From the NCBI RefSeq assembly GCF_000633255.1, contig NZ_AYMJ01000008.1, positions 62,001 to 126,000 on the forward strand: DNA of 64,000 nt, written 5' to 3'. Under the pieces are notes generated by a model that was given only the letters and a program-made list of their open reading frames with translations, was not told where the DNA came from and ran no database searches. The position numbers were made by a program, and so were the translations under genes. The stretch is from Pseudomonas sp. H1h. GTDB taxonomy: Bacteria; Pseudomonadota; Gammaproteobacteria; Pseudomonadales; Pseudomonadaceae. Shown here piece after piece: positions 45,336 to 53,462 of the stretch. Position 1 is the first letter of the stretch. Each line of letters opens with the position of its first letter.

Positions 45336-48287
45336 ATGGACGTACGCATCAAGCCGGCAGCGGTCGGCACCCTGTTGCTCGCAGTTTCTATCGCGCAAGC
45401 CAATGCGCAGTACCTTGAAACCGGCAAACCCGGCGATCCCGCCAGTTGGCGCAGCGCCGAATTCCAGCGTGACTGGGGCCTTGCGCGGATGCAGGCCGAT
45501 CAGGCCTACGCCGTCGGGATCACCGGCAAAGGCGTGAAGATCGGCGCCCTCGACTCCGGCTTCGATGCCGCCCACCCTGAGTTCGCCACCGACCGCTATC
45601 ACCCGGTGCTGGCGTCAGGCAGTTACGTCGACGGTTCGCTGTTCAGCGTCAACGGCACCCTCAACCCCAACAACGACTCCCACGGCACTCACGTGGTCGG
45701 CACCATGGGCGCGAGCCGTGACGGCAACGGCATGCACGGTGTGGCGTACAACGCGCAGATCTTCGTCGGCAACACCAACAATAACGACAGCTTCCTGTTC
45801 GGCCCCAAACCCGATCCGCGTTATTTCAAAGCGGCGTACGACGCCCTGGCCGATGCCGGCGTGCGCGCAATCAACAACAGTTGGGGCAGTCAGCCGCCGG
45901 ATGTCAGCTATCGCACCCTGGCCGATCTGCACGCAGCCTACGCTCAGCACTGGAACCAGGGCACCTGGCTCGACGCGGCGGCGGATGTCTCGCGACGCGG
46001 CGTGATCAACGTGTTCAGCGCCGGCAACAGCGGTTACCCGAACGCCAGCGTGCGCTCGGCGTTGCCGTACTTTCAGCCGGATCTCGAGGGCCATTGGCTG
46101 GCGGTCTCGGGGCTGGATCAAAGCAATCAGCAGAAGTACAACCAGTGCGGCATCGCCAAATACTGGTGCATCACCACGCCGGGCGCGAAGATCGACAGCA
46201 CCATCCCCGGTGGCGATTACGCGATCAAGTCCGGCACCTCGATGGCCGCGCCGCACGCCACCGGGGCACTGGCGCTGGTGATGGAGCGCTACCCGTACAT
46301 GAACAATCAGCAGGCCCTCGAAGTGCTGCTGACCACCGCCACGCAACTCGACGGCTCGGTCACCGCAGCGCCAACCGACCGGGTCGGCTGGGGCGTGGCC
46401 AACCTGAACCGGGCGATGCACGGGCCGGGACAATTGTTGGGGGCATTCAATGCCAATCTGGCCGCCGGGCAAAGCGATGTGTGGAGCAATGACATCTCCG
46501 ACAAGGCCTTGCTCCAGCGTCAGGGCGAAGACCTCGCCGAACACCGTGCCTGGCAGCAAACCCTGCAGGACAAAGGCTGGCAGAACGGCGTTGCGGCCGG
46601 CGCCAGTCAGCAGGATCAGACTGACTACGCGGTGGGCATGGCCCGTGATGCCGCAGCGACGACGCGGGTCTATCAGGGCAGCCTGATCAAGTCCGGAGCA
46701 GGGCGCCTGCTGCTGACCGGCGACAACACCTTCCGTGGGCCGACCACGGTCAATGGCGGCTTGCTCAGCGTCAACGGTTCGCTGGCCTCGGCGGTGACAG
46801 TCAATGACAGCGGCACAGTGGGCGGGTCCGGGCGGATCGGCTCGCTGACTGCCAACAGCGGTGGCCGCGTGGCTCCGGGCAATTCGATCGGCACCTTGAA
46901 CGTGGCCGGTGACGTGACCTTTGCCCCGGGCTCTACGTACGCGGTCGAGTTGTCGCCGACCAGCAGCGACCGCATCGTCGCCGGCGGTGCCGCGAGCATC
47001 AGCGGCGCCACCGTCAGCCTGTCGCTGGAAAACAGTCCGACCTTGCTCAGCACCACTGAAACCCGCAGCCTGCTCGGTCACTCGTACGACATTCTGCAAG
47101 CGGCCGGCGGCATTCAAGGTCAGTTCGGTGCGGTACTGCCCGACTACCTGTTCATCGGTGGCAACCTCGACTACACGGCCAACGCGATTGAGCTCGACAT
47201 CCAGCGCAACGCCACCTCGTTCGCCAGCGTCGGACAAACCCCGAATCAGCGCGCGGTGGCGGTGGCCGTCGAGGGGCTGGGCGCCGGCAATTCGGTGTAC
47301 GAAAGCCTGCTGCTGTCGGCAGATGCCGCCTCCGCGCAACAGGCATTCCAGCAACTGAGCGGGGAAATCTACCCGGCGCTCGGCTCGATGCTGATCAATG
47401 ACAGCCGCCAGTTGCGCGATACCGTCGGCGAACGTCTGCGCGATGCAAGCACCACGCAAGGCAACGGCTGGGTCAAGGCACTCGGCGCCTGGGGCTCGAC
47501 GGACTCCGGTTCTGATACCTCGCGCTACAGCACCTCGATCGGCGGCTTGCTGGCCGGCGTCGATGGCGCGCTGGACGAGCAGACCCGCATCGGTCTGGTT
47601 ACCGGTTACAGCGACAGTTCGCTGAACATGGGCTCGGGCACGCATTCGTCGGCTTCGGTCGACAGCTATCACCTGGGCGCTTACGCCGGTCACGACATTG
47701 GCGCTTGGCGCCTGAGCACCGGCGCGGCCTACAGCTGGCATCGCGCCGACGTCAAACGCGATCTGCAATACGGCGACGTCAGTGCGAAACAGAAAGCCAA
47801 GGTCGATGCAGCCACCACTCAGGTCTTCGGTGAAGCGGCTTATCGCCTGAATCTGCAACCGGTCGCACTGGAGCCGTTCGCCAACCTCGCTTATGTGCAT
47901 GTGGATACTGACGGCTTCACCGAAAAGGGCGACGCAGCGGCGCTGAAAAGCTCTGGCGAGCAGCGGGATGCGGTGCTCAGCACCCTCGGCGTGCGCGCGG
48001 TGAAGACGTTCAATCTGTCGACGCAACAATCACTGGACGTCAGCGGCCACCTGGGCTGGCAGCACAGCTTGAGCGACATCGACGCCGAACAGCATCTGCG
48101 TTTTGCCAGCGGCAGCACACCGTACGCGGTAGAGAGTTCGGCGCTGGTACGCGACGCCGCACTGGTCGGCGTGCAGGCCAGCCTGGCGTTGAGCAAGGAC
48201 GTGCGGGTCAACCTCGATTACAACGGCCAACTGGCCAATCGCGAGAAGAGCCATGGCGTGGGTCTGAGCCTGAACTGGCAGTTCTGA
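45336..48287 (+). CDS. prtA: Autotransporter subtilisin-like serine protease PrtA
   Basis: A 983-residue type V secreted protease. The signal peptide ends about ANA. The S8 subtilase domain (about 40-370) has Asp73 (GALDSGF), His116 (NDSHGTHVVGT), oxyanion Asn in INNSWG, and Ser302 (SGTSMAAPHATG). Next come a passenger-associated repeat (SGAGRLLLTGDNTFRGPTT) and a beta-helical stem (to about 700), then the autotransporter barrel (last 270 residues) ending LSLNWQF with the required terminal Phe. The ATG at 45336 is preferred to upstream GTGs at 45327 and 45330. In P. fluorescens B52 the equivalent prtA lies in the apr-lipA cluster. It does not need AprDEF. Confidence 0.93.
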   Translation: MDVRIKPAAVGTLLLAVSIAQANAQYLETGKPGDPASWRSAEFQRDWGLARMQADQAYAVGITGKGVKIGALDSGFDAAHPEFATDRYHPVLASGSYVDGSLFSVNGTLNPNNDSHGTHVVGTMGASRDGNGMHGVAYNAQIFVGNTNNNDSFLFGPKPDPRYFKAAYDALADAGVRAINNSWGSQPPDVSYRTLADLHAAYAQHWNQGTWLDAAADVSRRGVINVFSAGNSGYPNASVRSALPYFQPDLEGHWLAVSGLDQSNQQKYNQCGIAKYWCITTPGAKIDSTIPGGDYAIKSGTSMAAPHATGALALVMERYPYMNNQQALEVLLTTATQLDGSVTAAPTDRVGWGVANLNRAMHGPGQLLGAFNANLAAGQSDVWSNDISDKALLQRQGEDLAEHRAWQQTLQDKGWQNGVAAGASQQDQTDYAVGMARDAAATTRVYQGSLIKSGAGRLLLTGDNTFRGPTTVNGGLLSVNGSLASAVTVNDSGTVGGSGRIGSLTANSGGRVAPGNSIGTLNVAGDVTFAPGSTYAVELSPTSSDRIVAGGAASISGATVSLSLENSPTLLSTTETRSLLGHSYDILQAAGGIQGQFGAVLPDYLFIGGNLDYTANAIELDIQRNATSFASVGQTPNQRAVAVAVEGLGAGNSVYESLLLSADAASAQQAFQQLSGEIYPALGSMLINDSRQLRDTVGERLRDASTTQGNGWVKALGAWGSTDSGSDTSRYSTSIGGLLAGVDGALDEQTRIGLVTGYSDSSLNMGSGTHSSASVDSYHLGAYAGHDIGAWRLSTGAAYSWHRADVKRDLQYGDVSAKQKAKVDAATTQVFGEAAYRLNLQPVALEPFANLAYVHVDTDGFTEKGDAAALKSSGEQRDAVLSTLGVRAVKTFNLSTQQSLDVSGHLGWQHSLSDIDAEQHLRFASGSTPYAVESSALVRDAALVGVQASLALSKDVRVNLDYNGQLANREKSHGVGLSLNWQF

Positions 48288-48325
48288 ACAATCCCGGCAG
48301 GCCCCGTGAACGCATACACACACAT

Positions 48326-48357
48326 TTGTGGTGAGGGGGTTTATCCCCTCGCCACAA
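48326..48357. repeat. Long hairpin between prtA and prtB
   Basis: A 13-base stem TTGTGGTGAGGGG paired with CCCCTCGCCACAA (one G-T pair) and a six-base loop. The GTGGCGAGGGG core resembles another intergenic palindrome family of fluorescent pseudomonads. It probably stabilises prtA mRNA or limits read-through. Confidence 0.65.
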
Positions 48358-48429
48358 GAGTTGATTCCCAGGCCCAGGTGAGGGGCTGGTAGACGGATTT
48401 TTCGCAACAACACTAAGGAAGGTCGCTGG

Positions 48430-51400
48430 ATGAATAAGAATAATACCCCCGCGCAAACGGGTGGTCGCTTCGCCATGAAAACCCTCAACGGCGCCATGCT
48501 CTGCGCGCTGGCTACCTGGGGCACTGCATACGCTGCGCCTTACGTGGAGAACGGCCGCACGGGCGATCCCGCCAGTTGGCGCAGCGCCGAGTTCAAGGCG
48601 GAATGGGGCCTGGGCGCGATTGGTGCCGATTACGCCTACGCCGCCGGCTACACCGGTAAAGGCGTGAAGCTCGGGATCTTTGACCAGCCGGTGTACGCCG
48701 CGCATCCGGAGTTCTCCGGTAGCAACAAGGTCATCACCTTGGTCACCAGCGGGATCCGCGAGTACACCGACCCGTACATTCCGGTCAAAGCCGGCGATGC
48801 GTTTCGTTATGACGGTTCACCCTCGGTCGGCTCCGACGGCAAGCTCGGTGCCCACGGCACCCACGTCGGTGGTATCGCTGCCGGCAGCCGTGACGGCGGG
48901 CCGATGCACGGTGTGGCGTTCGGTGCGCAGATCATCAGTGCCGACAACGGTGACCCAGGCCCGGAAGACGGCATCGTCCGTGGCAACGACGGCGCGGTGT
49001 ACAAGGCCGGTTGGGATGCGCTGATTGCCAGCGGTGCGCGGATCATCAACAACAGCTGGGGCATCGGCATCACTGACCGCTTCGACCTCGGTGGCCGCGA
49101 CCCGGCGCATCCGCACTTCACCGTCAACGACGCGCAATTGCAGTTCAACGAAATCCGCACCTTGCTCGGCACCAAGCCCGGCGGTGCCTACGACGGCGCC
49201 ATCGCCGCCGCCCGCAGCGGCATCGTGACGATTTTCGCCGCCGGCAACGATTACAACCTGAACAACCCGGACGCCATCGCCGGCCTCGGTTACTTCGTCC
49301 CGGACATCGCGCCGAACTGGATCACTGTCGCCGCGTTGCAGAAGAACCCGGACCAGGCCAGCGCCAACCCGTACATCATGAGTACGTTCTCGTCACGTTG
49401 CGGCTATACCGCGAGTTTCTGCGTCTCGGCGCCGGGCACGCAGATTTACAGCTCGATCATCAGCGGCACCAACGCCGACAACCTGACCACCGGCTACAAA
49501 AACTACAATGGCACCTCGATGGCCGCGCCGCATGTGGCCGGCTCGATGGCGGTGCTGATGGAGCGCTTCCCGTACATGACCGGCGATCAGGTCGCCACGG
49601 TACTGCGCACCACGGCCACCGACCTCGGCGCACCGGGCATCGACGCCTTGTACGGCTGGGGCATGATCAACCTGCGCAAGGGCATTGATGGCCCGGCGAT
49701 GTTCGTCACCGAGAAAGACATCCCGCAAGAGTTCCGCATCCAGGGCGCCTACGGCTCCGGGCAATTTGTCGCCGACTTGCCGGGTATCGGCGCGATCATC
49801 GACAAGGGCAAGCCCACCGAACGCGTGTGCAACGACATCACCTGCGGTCTCGACACCTGGCGCAACGACATTTCCGGTCACGGCGGCCTGACCAAACAGG
49901 GCATCGGCACACTAGTGATGACCGGCAACAACACCTACAGCGGCCCGACCCTGGTCAATCAGGGACGTCTGGCGATCAACGGTTCGCTGGCCTCGGCGGT
50001 CACCGTGAATGAGAGCGGCATCCTCGGCGGTAACGGCCATATTGGCGCACTGACCGCGAAAAGCGGCGGTACTGTCGCGCCGGGCAACTCCATCGGTACG
50101 TTGAACGTGGCCGGGGATGTGACCTTCGAGCAGGGTTCGACCTACGCGGTGGAAGTGTCGCCGACCAGCAGCGACAAAATCGTGGCCGGTGGCAAAGCGG
50201 TGATTGATGGCGCGACCGTCAGCCTGTCGCTGGAAAACAGCCCGACGTTGCTGACCACCACCGAAGTGAAAAGCCTGCAGGGCGCTCAGTTCAACATTCT
50301 GCAAGCGGCCGGTGGCATTCAAGGCCAGTTCGGGCAAGTGTTGCCGAACTATGCGTTCCTCGGTGGCACCCTGGCGTATTCGGCGAACGGTGTGCAACTG
50401 GACGTCGGGCGCAACGGTGCGTCGTTCGCCAGTGTCGGCCTGACGCCGAACCAGCGTGCGGTCGGCGCGGCTGCCGAGCGTCTGGGCGCGGGCAATGCGT
50501 TGTTCGAAACCCTGCTGCTGTCGCCGAATGCGGCCTCGGCGCAACAAGCCTTCCAGCAACTGTCCGGTGAAATCCACCCGGCCATTGGCACCCTGCTGAT
50601 CAACGACAGCCGCTACCTGCGTGAAGCGGTGGGCGAGCGTTTGCGCGAGCGTGATCTGTTCAATGCCAACGCGCCGACCGACGATCGCAGCAACGCCTGG
50701 GTCAAGGTCCTCGGTTCGTGGGGCAAGAGCGATGGCGGGCATGAAAATGCCGACTCCAACAGCTCTATTGGCGGCTTGCTGGCCGGTGTCGACGGCTTGA
50801 TTGCTGAAGATACTCGTCTGGGTTTCGTTACTGGTTATAGCGACAGCTCGTTGAACATGGGGGGCGGCACGCATTCGTCGGCCTCGGTCGACAGTTACCA
50901 CCTGGGTGCATACCTGGGGCATCAGATCGATGCATTGCGCTTGACTGCCGGTGCGGCTTACAGCTGGCATCGCGTGGACGTGAAACGTGATCTGCAGTTC
51001 GGTGGCGTCAGTGGCAAGGAGAAAACCAAGCACGATGCCGCAACCACCCAGCTGTTCACTGAAGCGGCTTACGATCTGCGCCTGCAACCGATGAATCTGG
51101 AGCCGTTCGCCAATCTGTCGTACGTGCACCTGAACACCGAAAGCTTCACCGAGAAGGGTGATGCGGCGGCGCTCAAGGGCGGTGAAGACAACCGCGATGT
51201 GGTGCTGTCGACCCTTGGCGTACGCGCCAAACGCACCTTTGCGCTGTCGGAAAAACATCAGCTGGAACTGGGGGCCACCCTCGGCTGGCAGCACAACCTG
51301 AGCAGCGTCGATGCTGACAGCCACCTGGCTTTCGCCAATGGCAACAGCGCGTTCAATGTGCAGAGTGTGTCGATGGATCGTGATGCCGCAGTGGTCGGTG

Positions 51401-51516
51401 CGCGCGCCGGGCTGGCGCTCAATCGCGATGTCCGGGTAAACCTGGATTACAACGGACTGATCGGTAACAACGAGAAAGACCACGGTGTGGGTCTGACCCT
51501 CGACTGGCAGTTCTAA
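48430..51516 (+). CDS. prtB: Autotransporter subtilisin-like serine protease PrtB
   Basis: A 1028-residue paralogue of PrtA. The ATG at 48430 follows AAGGAAGG; a long N-terminus precedes the hydrophobic signal core (KTLNGAMLCALATWGTAYA). Catalytic residues are Asp85 (LGIFDQPVYAAHPEF, not the usual DSG), His142 (GAHGTHVGGIAAG) and Ser363 (NGTSMAAPHVAG). The protease domain is larger than in PrtA, with inserts around residues 100-130, 205-260 and 320-350 and extra cysteines (CGYTASFC, CNDITC). From about residue 500 onward it is nearly colinear with PrtA, including the stem and the barrel ending LTLDWQF. It is secreted by its own barrel. Confidence 0.93.
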   Translation: MNKNNTPAQTGGRFAMKTLNGAMLCALATWGTAYAAPYVENGRTGDPASWRSAEFKAEWGLGAIGADYAYAAGYTGKGVKLGIFDQPVYAAHPEFSGSNKVITLVTSGIREYTDPYIPVKAGDAFRYDGSPSVGSDGKLGAHGTHVGGIAAGSRDGGPMHGVAFGAQIISADNGDPGPEDGIVRGNDGAVYKAGWDALIASGARIINNSWGIGITDRFDLGGRDPAHPHFTVNDAQLQFNEIRTLLGTKPGGAYDGAIAAARSGIVTIFAAGNDYNLNNPDAIAGLGYFVPDIAPNWITVAALQKNPDQASANPYIMSTFSSRCGYTASFCVSAPGTQIYSSIISGTNADNLTTGYKNYNGTSMAAPHVAGSMAVLMERFPYMTGDQVATVLRTTATDLGAPGIDALYGWGMINLRKGIDGPAMFVTEKDIPQEFRIQGAYGSGQFVADLPGIGAIIDKGKPTERVCNDITCGLDTWRNDISGHGGLTKQGIGTLVMTGNNTYSGPTLVNQGRLAINGSLASAVTVNESGILGGNGHIGALTAKSGGTVAPGNSIGTLNVAGDVTFEQGSTYAVEVSPTSSDKIVAGGKAVIDGATVSLSLENSPTLLTTTEVKSLQGAQFNILQAAGGIQGQFGQVLPNYAFLGGTLAYSANGVQLDVGRNGASFASVGLTPNQRAVGAAAERLGAGNALFETLLLSPNAASAQQAFQQLSGEIHPAIGTLLINDSRYLREAVGERLRERDLFNANAPTDDRSNAWVKVLGSWGKSDGGHENADSNSSIGGLLAGVDGLIAEDTRLGFVTGYSDSSLNMGGGTHSSASVDSYHLGAYLGHQIDALRLTAGAAYSWHRVDVKRDLQFGGVSGKEKTKHDAATTQLFTEAAYDLRLQPMNLEPFANLSYVHLNTESFTEKGDAAALKGGEDNRDVVLSTLGVRAKRTFALSEKHQLELGATLGWQHNLSSVDADSHLAFANGNSAFNVQSVSMDRDAAVVGARAGLALNRDVRVNLDYNGLIGNNEKDHGVGLTLDWQF

Positions 51517-51525
51517 GGGAGTACT

Positions 51526-51553
51526 GGCAGCCCCGCAGGGGGCTGCCGTTTTT
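51526..51553 (+). terminator. Rho-independent terminator between prtB and pueB
   Basis: Stem GGCAGCCCC/GGGGCTGCC with a four-base loop and then GTTTTT, beginning 10 bases after the prtB stop. The pueB start is 20 bases further on with its ribosome-binding site right after the T run, so pueB needs read-through or a processed transcript. Confidence 0.88.
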
Positions 51554-51573
51554 GAAGGAAGAGAGAGCACAAC

Positions 51574-53262
51574 ATGGGATTGTTCGATTACAAAAAAGCC
51601 GATGGCAAAGCGTTGTACAGCGACGCCATTGCGCTGACGCTGTATGCCTACACCCCGACGGGCCAGCCCTTGCCGGCGACCGCCTGGAAGCCGGTTGCCG
51701 CGACGGCGCTGGGCTACCAGGGCAAGGTCGGGGCGCAAGGCACGTTCTTCGGCGAGAAGGACGGTTTCACCAGCGCCGAGGCTGAAGTGCTCGGCAAGTA
51801 CGACGCGGCCGGCAAGCTGGTCGGTATCGGTGTGGCTTTTCGTGGCACCGGCGGGCTGGGCTACAGCGACACTTTCGGCGACATGAAGAACAACCTGCTG
51901 GCCGCCATCGGACCGTCGGATTACGCGAGTCAGTACGCGAAAAACGCCTTCGACAACCTGCTCAAGGCTGTCGCTGCGTTCGCCATTGCCAATGGCATCG
52001 CGGCCAAGGACGTGCTGTTCAGCGGTCATAGCCTCGGTGGTCTCGGGGTCAACAGCGTGGCCGAGTTGAGCAGCAGCAATTGGGGAGGCTTCTTCAAGGA
52101 CGCCAATTACATTGCGTTCGCCTCACCGACCCAGAGCAGCACCGGCAACAACGTGCTGAACATCGGTTACGAAAACGATCCGGTGTTCCGTGCGCTGGAC
52201 GGCACCACCTTCAGCAGCGGTTCGCTGGGCAAGCACGACGGACCGCACGAGTCGACCACCGACAACATCGTCAACTTCAACGACAACTACGCGTCCACCG
52301 CGCAGAATCTGGTGCCGTTCAGTATCGTCAATCCGCTGAACTGGTCGGCCCATGGCTCATTGGGCTATGCCGATGGCCTGAACCGGGTGATCGATTCGAC
52401 GTTCTACAACCTGACGCACAAGGACTCGACCATCATCGTCTCCAACCTGGAGCAAGCGTCCCGGGGCAAGACCTGGGTCGAGGATCTGGGGCGCAGCGGC
52501 GAGCCGCACACCGGCAGCACCTTCATCATTGGCACCAACAGCAACGACTGGCTCAAGGGCGGGGCGGGTAACGACTTCCTCGAAGGGCTGGGCGGCGATG
52601 ACCGCTTCCGCGATGACGGCGGTTTCAACATCCTGCTCGGTGGCCAGGGCCACAACACGTTCGAACTGCAGAAACCGCTGCAGAACTTCAGTTTTGCCAA
52701 CGACGGTGACGGCACCCTGTACGTGCGCGACGCCTACGGCGGCATCAGCATGACCCGCGACATCGGCGCGCTGGTGAGCAAGGAGTCGGGTTCGTGGTGG
52801 GGCAGCAAGGAAATCACCTGGGGCGTCACTGCCAAGGGCCTGACCAATGGCAGCGAACTGACTCAGTACACCCATTCGCTCAACGGCGATGCGTACGGCA
52901 ACGCGCTGCACGCCAGCGCTGACGGTGACTGGCTGTTCGGTCTGGGCGGTGATGACAAACTGATCAGCGACAAGGGCCACGTGACCTTCGTCGGTGGCGC
53001 CGGCAACGACGTGATGACCGCCGTGGGTGGCAACAACACCTTCCTGTTCAGCGGCGCGTTCGGCTTCGACGCGATCAATGGCTACCAGGGCAGCGACAAA
53101 CTGGTGTTCATGGGGGTCGAAGGTGCGGGGCAGGGCTATGACTACAAGCAGCATGCTGCGCAGTCCGGCGCTGATACCGTGCTGAAGATTGGCGAGTATG
53201 CCGTGACCCTGGTCGGGGTTGGAGTGGCTAACCTGTCGGACGCGTCTTTCGTCTTCGCCTAA
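51574..53262 (+). CDS. pueB: RTX lipase/polyurethanase PueB (family I.3, lid-shortened)
   Basis: A 562-residue secreted esterase/lipase. The nucleophile elbow is GHSLGG (Ser153), with Asp202 (YENDPVF) and His260 (NWSAHGS) completing the triad by alignment with PueA. Glycine-rich calcium repeats lie around 325-365 and 455-490 (GGAGNDFLEG, GVGGDDK-like, GGAGNDVMT), and the C-terminus ends DASFVFA, a type I secretion tail. Compared with PueA it lacks about 51 residues between positions 27 and 47, the region of lid 1 in the related MIS38 lipase. Length and context match P. chlororaphis/P. protegens PueB (about 565 aa), which degrades polyester polyurethane. It has no signal peptide and should be exported by AprDEF. 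Confidence 0.88.
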   Translation: MGLFDYKKADGKALYSDAIALTLYAYTPTGQPLPATAWKPVAATALGYQGKVGAQGTFFGEKDGFTSAEAEVLGKYDAAGKLVGIGVAFRGTGGLGYSDTFGDMKNNLLAAIGPSDYASQYAKNAFDNLLKAVAAFAIANGIAAKDVLFSGHSLGGLGVNSVAELSSSNWGGFFKDANYIAFASPTQSSTGNNVLNIGYENDPVFRALDGTTFSSGSLGKHDGPHESTTDNIVNFNDNYASTAQNLVPFSIVNPLNWSAHGSLGYADGLNRVIDSTFYNLTHKDSTIIVSNLEQASRGKTWVEDLGRSGEPHTGSTFIIGTNSNDWLKGGAGNDFLEGLGGDDRFRDDGGFNILLGGQGHNTFELQKPLQNFSFANDGDGTLYVRDAYGGISMTRDIGALVSKESGSWWGSKEITWGVTAKGLTNGSELTQYTHSLNGDAYGNALHASADGDWLFGLGGDDKLISDKGHVTFVGGAGNDVMTAVGGNNTFLFSGAFGFDAINGYQGSDKLVFMGVEGAGQGYDYKQHAAQSGADTVLKIGEYAVTLVGVGVANLSDASFVFA

Positions 53263-53270
53263 GCAACAAA

Positions 53271-53360
53271 TGTGGGAGCGAGTCTGCTCGCAAGTGCGGT
53301 GTGTCAGTTGAAGTATTCGTACCTGATACACCGCCTTCGCGAGCAGGCTCGCTCCCACAG
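53271..53360. repeat. REPIN between pueB and pueA
   Basis: Two REP palindromes in inverse orientation (GTGGGAGCGAGTCTGCTCGC at 53272 and CGAGCAGGCTCGCTCCCAC ending 53359), with a second inner inverted repeat GCGGTGT/ACACCGC. It begins nine bases after the pueB stop and separates the two lipase genes. Confidence 0.88.
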
Positions 53361-53462
53361 GTTTGACGTGTAAGTAGTGAAAATGCTCCGGGGCGCGCCC
53401 GTGAGGGGCGCCCTGGCTGTGAGCTATCTCTGACAATTCCAACAAAGAGAGAGGCAATAGCA

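Noticed and set aside
45615..52029. Very long minus-strand open frames opposite prtA, prtB and pueB
   Set aside because: Arg, Gln, Val and Ala-rich shadow frames that end near the plus-strand gene boundaries. The plus-strand genes have complete catalytic and secretion motifs.
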